A stretch of DNA of 64,000 nt from Spinacia oleracea. Its lineage: Eukaryota > Streptophyta > Magnoliopsida > Caryophyllales > Amaranthaceae. The DNA is taken from assembly GCF_020520425.1 (NCBI RefSeq), contig NC_079492.1, positions 139,132,361 to 139,196,360 on the forward strand, read 5' to 3'. Below are positions 33,790-45,400 of the stretch, in pieces; within the stretch, counting starts at the first letter, position 1, and each line of letters begins with the position of its first letter. The notes beneath the pieces were generated by a model. The model searched no databases, had not been told where the DNA came from, and saw only the letters and a program-made list of their open reading frames with translations. A program made the translations under genes and the position numbers.

Positions 33790-34200
33790 CGTTAAGAAAC
33801 GGGTTTACTGGTTACCTGAGGAGCGTTGTCAAAGAGGTCCTCTGGTGTAGAACTACAGAAAGCGACAAACTCCCGCCATTGTTGCTGTTGTTGTTATGGC
33901 GGTGTAACCCGGGACCAATTCGGTCTGAGTCGTCTCAACAGAATCCCCCCAAAACTCAGCCCCACTTCCACCGCACCCAAGATGAGTCGCCGCCTAGTCA
34001 TCCACCTCAGAGCCAGAGTTTGCAGAGAACGCGGCTTGAAATCCGGCTGAAGACGTCACCGCTTTCAGATCTGGGTTTGCCTCCTTCGTATTCGCTAAGC
34101 TTGAATTTTAAAACAAATTTGAGAGATTGGGATGATTTGGTGAGAGAAGACTTTGAAGGGAAAGCTCGAATCTGATTCTGAAGGAGAGACAGAGAAGCTT
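33790..34200. other. Second possible captured gene fragment, unidentified
   Basis: GC-richer island with open frames on both strands. On the minus strand a frame encoding QQQQQWREFVAFCSSTPEDL ends at CAG|GTAACC, like an exon with a donor site, but has a stop just upstream. On the plus strand a P/S/Q-rich frame (33879-34175) is open. I cannot name a source gene. Confidence 0.35.
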
Positions 34201-35679
34201 TGGACTTTCAACAAGGAGATTTGGAAAATACGAGAGAGAAAGACTGAAAGAGTTGTATAGGGGAGGCATGAAATGTATGAGAGAGAAAGGGAATAGGAGC
34301 AGGTAGACTGCGTCGCACCAAATTAAAAATAAAAGGAAAAGGTTATAATTAAATTTGAGAAACTTCCGAAATTTTTTTAACTCATTTGCGTCGCAGAGTT
34401 ACTAATCTGCGACGCAGATGACTCTTAGAGTCATCTGCGTCGCAGATTAGTAATTCTGCGACGCAAATGAGGTAATATTTTGCGTCGTATTATTACTAAT
34501 CTGCGACGCAAATGACTCTAAAAACATCTTAGAGTCATTTGCGTCGCAGATTAGTAATTCTGCGACGCAAATGACTAATTTTAATGCTTAGAACTGTCAA
34601 TTGCGTCACATGTTTAAATGTGCGAGGCAAATGTGGTGATGCAAATGAATGTTTTTCCACTAGTGATTGTTTGCTAAATAAACTCTTTGACTTTTTTGTG
34701 TAAGATAGAACCATTTCTCATCGATGTGAATGAAATCATACATGCTGTAATATGTGGGATCATTTGGTATTGAGTAGTCCATTAAGAGACCAAGTACCCA
34801 CTTCATCCTTGCCATCTTGCATTCTTCTGAAATGCCTGGATTCAATGGACTTGAATGTGATTTTATCTGTTTTCTTTTCACCATTCTCCAAACTGTTGTG
34901 GGACTCAAATTGAGCATCCTTGCTAGATCAATAATGGTTGTTCTATCCCCCATGGCTATGGAGGCTATAGACTCATATGTTACTTGAATTCTCTTCCTCC
35001 CACAGTTGTGATATTTGCTATCATAGAAATACGAATCCATGGCTGCCTTATGTGCCAATGCTCTCTGCCATATTAGTCTAATTGTCTTCCTTGTGTAACC
35101 AAACTTTATAACAGCCTACCTATTTGTCCCATGAATGAGTTCATCTGGATGCTTTTCTTTTCTTAAGAGAAGGAACAACAAGATTTCCAACCTTAATTCG
35201 TTGTTAATCCTTGGGGTTCTAGGCTTATGATGATTTTGCTCTGTTTCTGTTTGATGAATTGGAGATGGTGGGAACTCTTGTTGTGTTGGCATGTTCAAAT
35301 CAAACAAAAATGGAACTGAGTGGTTATCTGATATACCTGATGTATGTTGTGGTCCCACTTCACATTCTTGTGCATATTCTTGTCCCACCTCATTCAGATC
35401 TGGCAGTTGTTGATTTTGCTCAAAGTCCCCTATTTGATGAGCATTTACTTCACTTTCAGCATTTTGGGTTGCCTCATCATCATCATAATCTGAATCAGAG
35501 TTCGTGCTGTCTCCTTCATCATCGGAAAAACCGAGGAACTCGTCCTCCTCTTGATCTGAAGCCATTAATGTCCCCTTGCTGATTAATTGTAGTGCATTTA
35601 TTGCCTTTGGTTTTTTGTTGTTGTAACTGATATTAAAATAGTTGGAATTTATGAGGGTTTTTGGGTAGAAAATGACCCC

Positions 35680-35687
35680 TATTTATA
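35680..35687 (-). promoter_or_regulatory. TATA box of the mariner transposase gene
   Basis: Minus-strand TATAAATA, about 115 bases upstream of the transposase start codon (35565). Confidence 0.5.
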
Positions 35688-36122
35688 AAGGGTGGTAAAT
35701 GTAGAAAGTTTGGAGGGAAAAAGTTTGGAGGGAAAACTTTTTGCTAAATTTCTGTTTTTGGAGGGAAGTGTAAAAAGGGAAGTGGACTTTCCCAATTTGG
35801 GAAGTTTTCCCTCCGTTTTTTTTTTGTTGCTTAAATCTCATTGGATGAAATAAATCCACCTCATGTACTTTGGTCCCCACTTCAATCAGATTTTTTCTGA
35901 TTTTTGATTAATTAAATGGAAATATCCCCTTTCCCATAATTCTTTAATATTTTCTCTCTCCTTACTTTAATCTTTAAAAAAGAATCTCTTACACATTCTT
36001 ACACACAATCATTTCTCTTACACCCAATCATTACACTTATACCCATACAAATCAAGATTCTATTTTTCTTAAAAACCCCCCAAGATTCCAAATGGATACA
36101 ACATTTAGAAATGGAGTGAGTA

Positions 36123-36466
36123 ATTAACTGTCAAATTACATGACATATCACTCCCTATCTGAAGTTAAGTACTCCGTAAATGCAAAATAGTGTGATACTC
36201 CGTGGAGTAGAGAAGGCGATACAAAATTACAATCATCGCCTAATCGGACAATTCGTTGTAAGACGGGACGCGCTTCACGCTAGTCCCGCTGAGTTCATAA
36301 TTCAGACGGACCGCGTCCCCGCCTACACCGACCGTCCTCCCGGTAGCCATTACAACACAGGGGAACCCGAAATATTTTGGACACTATTTTCGCTCCTAAA
36401 ATTTTCACCACTCCCGCGAAGCTGATGAGAGAGAACGATCGAAAGAGAAGCAATTAATCTATGTAG
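36123..36466 (+). promoter_or_regulatory. Short promoter/5' UTR region of the WD40 gene
   Basis: Only about 345 bp separate the mariner-like element terminus from the WD40 start codon. GC-richer sequence (cggacaattcgttgtaagac) precedes the ATG. No TATA box is evident. Confidence 0.45.
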
Positions 36467-39400
36467 ATGGCGATGAAGTGCAGATCGATTGTAGGAATTT
36501 GGCCGGAAACTCCTCCGTCTCACCGCGTCACCTCCGTCGCTGTTATTGACGAACCTCCTTCTCTATACACCGGCGGTACCGATGGCTCCGTCGTCTGGTG
36601 GAATCTCTCCGACGATATCTCCTCTCCGGTCAGTCTCTCTCCGACGTTGTTAAGTCTACCATGTGTTTGATTAATTGACAGATTACTTTGAATGAAATAC
36701 TGTCGATTTCTACAGTTTTGCTTTAAATGTGTCGCGCAATTATCAGCTCTTTCTGTTTAGATTGCTATTCTGTTTAAAAGTTGAAGCTGTCAATGGCCTC
36801 TCAGTTGAAAATTTAATCGAGTGTTGATCTGTGTGAATTCTGATAGCGCCCTATCGGAAATGCATGTATTATTGCAATTGAATGTAAACAGTTCATCAAA
36901 TAGTCAATTTATTGCGAATTTCGTAGTTCGTGGCTAGTTTTCGATCGATTTGTTTCTGAATGCATTTTGTTGATGTCCTTTTACTTGTTTTGCTAGCTGG
37001 TGCTGTGTTCTGATTAAACTTCGCCCTTTGATTGTTCACCAGATTGTGTTGTAATCTATTCGTGTTGCGGTGGAAAGAATTGGCTGAATTGTTAATTTGT
37101 TAAAAAAGTTAAAGGTTGACTATGGTGTTTTGGTTGATAATGACAAGTATTGCTATATCAGATTGTTTAAAGAACTTTTCTTTTTGGCCTGAGAAGTAGG
37201 AACGTGCTTGTGGTTGTTTGATTCTTGAGGCCAGGTTAAAATTTTTAGGGAAAGAAGAGTAGTATGCACTTAGTCAGCCTGTACACTATCTGCAATTCAA
37301 TGCTAACAAATGTTTCAATTCATGGAATTACATATTTTGATGGTGATTAGTTTTGGTAACTTATGTCTTGCTGCAGAAGATTAAGCCTGTTGCTATGTTA
37401 TGTGGCCATGCCGCACCAATAGTTGATCTTTGCATTTCTTATCCTCTTTTGGCGTCGTTAGATGAAAAAGTTGATGAAAATGGAGGTGTAGGGACCAGCA
37501 ATCAGGCTGCGTTAGTAAGTGTGTGCAGTGATGGTGTATTGTGCGTGTGGAGTCGAGGAAGTGGACATTGTAGGTGTCGAAGGGAATTACCTCCTTGGGT
37601 TGGTAGCCCATCCGTTATTCAGGCATTACCAACAAATAAAAGATATATATGTGTGGCTTCATGTTTCACTGATATTTCATTTGCTTCTGACCCTGATTAC
37701 GTGGATTCAACTGAAGGGAGTGAGGTTACTGGGGATGATGAATCTTTGAGCAGAAAAGCACCCAAGTGTACTATCATTATTGTTGATTCATATTCACTCA
37801 ATATTGTGCAGACAGTGTTTCATGGGCACTTGTCAATTGGTCCATTGAAGTTCATGGCCCTAGTTGAGTCTGTTGATGATAGCCAGAAGCATTCCACATT
37901 TATAATTGATTCGTTTGGTAAAAGTCAATGTATACCATTGATTAAAGACCCCAATCTGGAAGAGGGTGGGGCAAAGCTGCATCGAAGTTCTGCTCTTGAG
38001 AATATAGCTATACTCAATAATGGGTCTTATGACGGAGAATTGGTTTTATCTGTAGCCACTTATGGTCAGTTGCTAGGATTAGTGTATAAAACCAGCTGCG
38101 TCTTTTTCCTAGTTGCCAGTGCTACTATACTTGGAGTCATTTCTTTTGAAGATAGCCATCATGGTGGAGCTGATTGCATTCTGTCGTGTGTCTCTGGAGG
38201 CATGTTTTTCACTTCCGAGAGTTCTGACAGTACTTGTATGCCCGAGTCTAGAAAAATACATAATATCACTGGTTTGAAATTCTCTGTGTGGGATGATAGA
38301 GGATCAGTAATCATATATGAGTTATCCTATGAGGATGACACTTTCAAGTATGAGGTTATAAATCAGATTCCTGCCACTACTTGTCCCATTAATGTGAAAT
38401 TGTCAAGTAAGTTTGTTCAACTGAAACAAATCTTTCTTCGAGTTGAGTCAATTTGCTTTCATAATGAGGAGCCTTCTTTGTGGAGACCTCGTGTTACTAT
38501 ATGGTCACTGCATCAACAGGTTGATGACCGTGAGAACTTTGGCAAAATTTGTAGGTTACTTGGAGAAGGGGACTTCCTTGTCGATTGGACTGATGGATCA
38601 AGTTATGTCATAAACTCTGAGGCCTCAAAGCATAATTCTGGAGGAATACCTGCTACTGAAGAGGCTCCTATGACTACAATGGCTAGTGCTCTAGACCAAG
38701 GAGTTGCTGGAACTTTACACAAAAACGATCTGAACTGCACGTTCATTCAGAAAGAAAGTATTGTTTCTTCAACAATGGTTATATCACTAAATGCTCATAT
38801 TCCTTATGCAATTGTATATGGTTATCATAGCGGTCAGATAGAACTGGTCCATTTCAACTTCTTGGCTGAGGAAAAAGATTCTCAAGGACCCAAAAAACAA
38901 TTTTTGGGACACACAGGGCCAGTTTTATGTTTGGCTGCACACCAGATGGTAGCTACTTCCACTGAGAGGATATGCAGCAAAATTCTATTGTCAGGGAGCA
39001 TGGATTGCACACTTCGTGTTTGGGATATTGAGACTTGCAATGCGATTATGGTAATGCACCATCATGTGGCCCCTGTTCGCCAAATAATCCTGCCACCGTT
39101 GCAAAGTTATCATCCATGGAATGATTGTTTTCTCTCTGTTGGTGAGGACTCTTGCGTTGCCCTTGTGTCTCTTGAGACTTTGCGTATTGAAAGAATGTTT
39201 CCAGGACATCCTAGCTGTCCTCTAAAAGTTGTATGGGATGGTGTGAGAGGTTATTTGGCTTGCCTTTCTCAGAATCAGTCGGTAGCATCAGGTACGAAGG
39301 ACACCTTATATATTTGGGACATAAAGGCTGGTTCTAGAGAGCGGGTTTTGCGCAGTACAGCGGCACACTCAATGTTTAACAACTTTTGCAAAGGCATGGA

Positions 39401-42400
39401 CATCAGTAACATCTCTGGGCATGCATTCAGTTACAATACCTCGAGATCCTCGTTGATCCTTCCATCGACAGAACAAGGATGCTCTTTGTCACCTAGGCTA
39501 GAAAATTATGTGCCTATTTCATCCAGTGAAGTAAATCTGATGTCTTCACTCAATAATAGTAGCACCAGATCTGTAAAACAAAATACAGGAAACAGTGACA
39601 AGCTTCCAATTAGGTGTTCCTGCCCAATCTCTGGAATAGCAATTCTAAGTTTTGACCTTTCATCTCTGTTATCTCCTGATATTTGTGGGGATGTTGGAGG
39701 AAATTTTTCAAATCCCCCTCTTAATGGATCACAGACGTCAATTAATTCTGAACGAGGGACTATATCCAATGATTCTTCTGAGAAAGGAAAGTTTCAGGAT
39801 ATGATGAAGGATAATCAATGCATTGACACATTTAGGTCATGCTTATTGCAATTCAGCCTCTCATTTTTGCATCTGTGGGGTGTCGATTTCGAACTAGACC
39901 ATTTACTAACGATGGAAATGAATGTCAAAAGATATGAAAATGTGATGCTAGCTCCTGGTTTGGAAGGGGATGGAGGTTCTTTTACAATAGCATTCCCTGC
40001 TTTCAGTTCTGCTCTTCAGGTAGTTTGCTGTTTGTATAATCACTATGTCAATATTTGCCATGCATGTTGCATTGTATCCTAAGCCCCCAAATTAACTTGT
40101 CAGCTTTGGAGATCGTCATCAGAATTCTGTGCAATGAGGTCGTTGACAATTCTGTCCCTTGCCCAGAGCCTGGTTAGCTTGTCCCACTCTTTTTCAGGTG
40201 CCAGCAGGTATTGCAGTGTATTTTACGAAATTTCATCATTTTGCTGTATGTATACTGTGTTATTTCTTGTATTGGGGTAGAAGCAACTTATCTTATTATT
40301 GCATGAAGAAGGCACCCATTTTATCATCTCGTTTGTGGCTATTGAATTGTTGGGCTGGATAAATTTTACATGCTCAACGCTTATTTTAGGTGGTAGAATG
40401 ATGTATTTTATGTGAATTCTATGTCACCAAGATTTTTTCCATGGAAAGTTGGCACGGAAACACTATTTATTGACACAGGAGCTAGGATACGATTTTCTAA
40501 AAACTTGCAGTACAATTTTTATCAAGAAAGGTCTGTATAAAGTCCATTAAACTAATGTTATTCCTGAAATAGGGGTCCAAAGTCCAATAGATAACTTGGT
40601 TCCATGTCAGATTGTCTAATCATTTACATATCTTCTCGGATCATCATATATAAATTCATTCTAATCGATATCCTCCTAAATTAAGCTGCTGTGAAGAGAG
40701 AATGAGACAGATTTCTTCTCCATTGCTGCTTGAATAGTAAATGTTCTCCAAGTGTGTAGATTACACTTGTCTAAGCCTCTTCTCTCTCCCCTCTCTCTTG
40801 TCTTTATTTGTGGGTCGTAGCTGCTTGAAGTATCTGATACGCCATTGTTGTTTTTGTCTGATACATCTATGTGTAAGATCAATCCGAGGGACTTAGAAGG
40901 GGCATAAAGAGTAGTATTCCCAATTTCCTACCCCAATCAGCCAATTGCTACTCTGGGATACAATTTTGTTTTCCGAATGCTTTGTGCATATTGATTTCCA
41001 AGTTTCTTCTTTACCCAATAAATTTGTTCTCTTTGGAAAAGTAAAATTCTCATGCCTTCATTCATGCAGACACCAAAGAAAGAAGGGTTATCAGGGAGTT
41101 AAATAAGGGGTAACAAAGGTTAGAAAGTTTTCTTGTCGGACATTTCGGCATCGAAATGTAAGAATGTATTATCTGAAAATACTAAAGACCTCTCTACAAA
41201 CGAAATCAACACCCATTCAGCAAGTGATCACACCCTAGCCTTAATGTTACTCCCTGTTGTTTCAAGTGTGCAACTGGTAAACTAAGGAGAAGAGTTGTGA
41301 GCAAGCTTAGGAAACAAGTAACATATCTACTTAAGCTGGAAAAATTGACTGTCTAAGCAGAATACTGAGTATTCCATTATACTCTGAAGTTTTTTGAAAA
41401 ACGACCAGTCGACCAGTAAACTTTACGTATGTATGAAGTTTTTGGTACTTCCTGCTTAAACTCTTAAAGCAAATTAATGATTCACCCCTGATCTGTTTGA
41501 CAGGTATAACACAAAACTTCACATATAGTCCAAAATAAAACAAGTAGAAATAAGAAAGGACATTATCCTCATACTGCAGTAGCTCATAGTAGTTGGACTC
41601 AGTAATAATGTGGTCACACATATCCATTGGATGTTTTTGCATCCTTTGGCATTATGTACTTGTTACTAATATGCCAATTACTTATTATTTGTCTCTTTTT
41701 GGCCTTGCAATTATCCTGGGATCACCTGCCTAATTTTCTGAATCTGTGATGCAGTGCTTTGTCAGCATTCTATACACGTAACATTGCTGAGAAAGTTCCT
41801 TCTGTGAAGCCTCCATCGCTACAGGTTGGTGAGATCATAAATAGATCCATGGCTGAACATGCATGCATGCATATACTTCTGTTTTTCTTGATTTTACTGT
41901 ACGTGATTTTTTTGGGTGAATTTTTCTTTTTTCTTCTTAACTTCAGCAACTTTTTTGTTCCCTCTTATTTATAGTTGACACTCTTCTTGAATAGAGCTAT
42001 AAGGCACTTGTTCTCAAATTCTAGAAGTCATTTTGACTTTTAATAACGCAAATTTTCTGTTACAGAGGCTTGGTGAATTATATTTGGGAAAATTGTGACT
42101 TTTTTAAGCTCTGGGAAAGTAAGTGGTCCTGATGATTGCTACGGACCACTCTAGCCCTCGGGCGGCTTATTGGGTAGTTAGAACCATCTAATTCGTCTCT
42201 TAAATGACATTTTAACAGGTTCTTACAAAAATGATTTTGTTGAATACAGGTCATTCTCATGACCATTTATGGTTCCAAACAACCTTAAAATAAACACGGA
42301 TTCATCTTAAAGATTTTGGGAATTTCTGAGAGCGGATCCCAAAATCTTCAAAATTGGTCCAAGACGGTGTATTCATATTTAGGAAAGTTGTTACTTTTTC

Positions 42401-45400
42401 GGATGAAAAGGTTAGTATCCTGAATTTTTTCTATAGACCCCATGAGGCCCTGAGATTTTTATTTGGTGATTAGAATCATCTACTCCGTCTCTTAAAACAT
42501 TTTAGCCAGCTTTCTTACAAATTTGATTTTGTTAATGAATAAAGGCCATTCCGAACCTTTATGTAACCAACTAGTGGTTGTTTATGGTTCAGAACAACCA
42601 ACAAAACTGAATTTGTTGATGAATAATTTCCATTCCAAACAACATTATATTACATCCGGATTCGTTTTCCAAGATTTTGGGAGTTTATGAAATTGGGTAT
42701 TGGAAATCTCCAAAATTGGTCCAAAACGGTTTATTATGGATTTGATCGGTTCCAGAAAGGTTGGTGGTCCGGATTCTTTTCATGGACCCATGAGGCCCCA
42801 AAGGCTTATTGAGTGGATAAAACAATGGGGGTGTTTGGTTAGGAGAGGTTTGAGAGAAAAAGAGCTTTTGGGATGAATTAGAGGTTTGTCCTTTAAAAAA
42901 AGCTAATTGGAAGTGTTTGGTTAGGAGAGTTTTGGGGTGAAAAGGCTAATTTTGAAAAAGCTCAATATAGGAGCTTTTTGCAATTAGAGATTTGAGAAAG
43001 TGGATGAAAATGATTATTTTGTCCTACTATTGCCTATAATTACAACCAATATCAACCTTGGTACCCTAGTACCCTAATTATTTTTCTCCTAAAAACATTA
43101 CTCACTTTCTTTTTCATTTCACCCTATTTACTAGATTCGTTTTTTGTTGTATTAAATTTTATATTAGTACTTTGAAGCAATTAAAATATATTGCAATCAT
43201 GCTTGAAATATCATTAGTAATATTTCTCTATTGGAAAAATAGGAGTATTATTAAAAAATTAAATCAAAAATATTTTTTTTATTTAGTCAATGTTTATTAA
43301 AAAAAAGAGAAAAATTAACACAATAAACTATTTTTCTAATATTAAAAAGAAACGAAGTATGTCAATGTCCTTACCGGTCATTTTACATGTTAAACAACTA
43401 ACAACTATCAGCTAATTTACCAAACACTTTTACACAAACAGTTGGTGCAACTAGCTAGTCAAATCAGCTAATGCAAACAGCTAACCGCTAACAGCTAGTC
43501 AAACCAGCTATCAACTAACAAGTAACAACTAACAGCTCCTAACCAAACAGGGTCAATCTATTTTGTCTCTTAAATGACATTTTAGCCAATTTTCTTACAA
43601 AACTGGTTTGTTGAATAAAGGTCATTCTGAACCTTTATGTGACCATCTAGTGAGTGTTTATGGTTCCAAAAAACCTTGTCACAACGTGATTCATTTTCTC
43701 GATTTTGGGAGTTCCCAAGACTGGATCTAGAAAATCTCTAAATTGGTCTAATATGGTGCATTATACTCGCTCTGTCCCTACGTTTTGACCGTCGTATAGT
43801 GTTAAGCAAATTTAATTGGCTTGGTATTTTATTGTGTGATAGTTGGTAGTGGGGTATTATTTTATTATATTTGGTAGATAATGGGTATTGTTTATTATCG
43901 TTAGTGGATGATTGAAGTCTTTTTATTATACTTAGTGAGTAGTGAGTTCTATTTTCCTTTTGTTGGTGGGATAGTTGGTCCCCAGTGAAGAAGAGAGAAA
44001 TAATAAGAGAATAGTGGGTCCATGGCATTCAAGGAAAGAAAGAGAAGTTTGTCAAGTAATTGGGGACGACTTTATAATGAAAGAGTGTCAAATAAATAGG
44101 AATGTGGGGAGTAGCTTTTATATTTGGGAAAACTGGGACTTTTTGGCAACCGTAAGGTAAGTGGTAAGTATGCTTTCCATGACCCAATGAGACTCGGGAG
44201 GCTTATTGGGTGGTAAGAAGATCTACTTCGTCTTTTAAATGGCATTTTAGCCGGTTTTCTTACAAAACTGATTTTGTTTAATATAGACTATTTTTAACCT
44301 TTATGTGACAAACTAGTGGGTGTTTATGGTTCCGAACAATCTTATATTACACCAGGATGCATTTTCCAAGACCGGGTCCCGTAAATCTCCCATATTAGTC
44401 CAAAACGGTGTATTAGCCTTTCAAATATGGGTGGTCATTGTCCAGTTTAGCACCTGAACCAAATCAAACGGCATTTAAATGCAGTGTGAGATTTTCTCAG
44501 ACCAAACCTTTCCCCAAAAAAACTAATCTGCACCGCAGAATGCAGTTCAGTGAAGTGCAGTTTAAGTGCATTTAAAAGGAAAAAAATAAAATGCTAAAAG
44601 TTATGTTCTCTTTTTTTTTCTTTTTTATTTAGTGAAAATCATATATTTATAATGCAAAAATTAAAATTATGAATTTTAAATATTTAAATAAAAGTTATTA
44701 TTTACATTACATTCTTTTAAAAATACTAGCATACCGCATCAGAGTGCGGTTTATGGTGTACGGTTTAAACCGTAATCCGCATTACTTAGTTGCGGTTTGG
44801 TTTGGTTTGGTTTCAAAAGTGGGAAAGCGCACCTAAACTATAATAATTTCAAATCGAACTGCAATTTTCAAACCACAAACTGCACCAAACCACAAAAAAA
44901 AGGGGTTGCGGTCTAGCCCCGCACTCTGAACAGCCCAAGCATGAATAGTTCATAGTATCAAGGACCGAGTCCCTTTTGTGTCCTCGTTTTTCTTCAATTT
45001 TGAAGATGGTTTTGTCCATTGTAACACTCATTTTTCTAGAAGTGTTAAAACCTCTTGGCTAACTTAATTGTAATAGACAAGATTTTGGACATGAACCTTT
45101 TGATTGTTACCTTCCTCAGCGAACACTAATTATTATCTGGGTCAAAAGTCTACCCAAGTAGCGCAGCTTTATGCATCTTTCTGTTTCAAGTTTCCTATTG
45201 ATCCTGACATATGTGGTTTTCATTCAATTACAGCTATTGGTCAGCTTCTGGCAAGATGAAGATGAGCATGTTCGTTTGGCTGCCAGATCTTTATTTCACT
45301 GTGCTGCTTCAAGGGCTATCCCTCCACCCCTATGTTGCTTGAAAACAGCAGAAAACACAAAGCCTGTAAACTCGGTTGATCAAGTCGGACAAAGCGAATT

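Larger units (their letters stand above)
31228..34668. mobile_element. Pack-CACTA element inserted in the mariner transposase gene
   Basis: Element 31231-34665 begins CACTAGTGGAAAATG and ends TTTTTCCACTAGTG. Flanking triplets are gtt and att, so the 3-bp duplication has one mismatch. Both subterminal regions are built from tttgcgtcgca/tgcgacgcaaa modules in inverted pairs (31250-31495 and 34380-34640). It encodes no transposase; instead it carries gene fragments including two CWC22 exons. Confidence 0.8.
30554..35565 (-). pseudogene. Mariner-like transposase (DD39D), broken by a stop and a CACTA insertion
   Basis: Transposase of the enclosing mariner-like element, which would cut and join DNA at its termini. 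The N-terminal part (35565-34666) has an acidic leader, then helix-turn-helix segments (FGYTRKTIRLIWQRA; TTIIDLARMLNLSPTTVWRM) and the first catalytic Asp in FIHIDEKWFY (about 34720). The C-terminal part (31230-30554) has FMFMAAVARPRW, the second Asp in YIIQDNAKAH (about 30916) and the third in NILDLGFF (about 30796), with 39 residues between them, as in plant mariners. Breaks: an in-frame TAG at 35116-35118, and a 3435-bp CACTA element at 31231-34665 that also shifts the frame. This copy should be inactive. Confidence 0.88.
25724..36122 (-). mobile_element. Large mariner-like (Tc1/mariner) element with cargo
   Basis: Ends at 25726 (ctccctccgtttctttttgt, then tgttgtatcc) and 36120 (ggatacaacatttagaaatg, gagtgag) are complementary and flanked by TA (25724-25725, 36121-36122). 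Inside is a plant mariner transposase gene on the minus strand, an unrecognised plus-strand gene near the left end, and a stem-loop array between them. Without the nested 3435-bp CACTA it is about 6.96 kb, longer than plant mariner elements I know of (roughly 2-5 kb). The right end lies 345 bp before the start codon of the WD40 gene. Confidence 0.8.
42090..44430 (+). repeat. Four tandem 300-350-bp repeats in WD40 intron 4, interrupted by MITEs
   Basis: Copies start near 42090, 42389, 42738 and 44114. Each contains catgaggccc-like sequence, ggcttattgggtggt, cgtctcttaaatgacatttt, agccggttttcttacaaaac, tttatggttccaaacaacct and ccaaaattggtccaaaacgg. The third copy is split by the MITE at 42827-43554, and the third/fourth junction by a Stowaway element. 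Confidence 0.75.

Noticed and set aside
33826-34175. Two overlapping plus-strand frames as a real gene
   Set aside because: Inside a CACTA element with no start context and no family match; kept only as a possible captured fragment.
40104-40197. WD40 exon 3 ending at the first GT (40198)
   Set aside because: That phase gives a stop in exon 4; ending at 40207 (AGCAG|GTATTG) restores the conserved SALSAFYTRN reading.
44849-45031. 60-codon minus-strand frame
   Set aside because: Lies in a hAT-like repeat in an intron; no coding signature.
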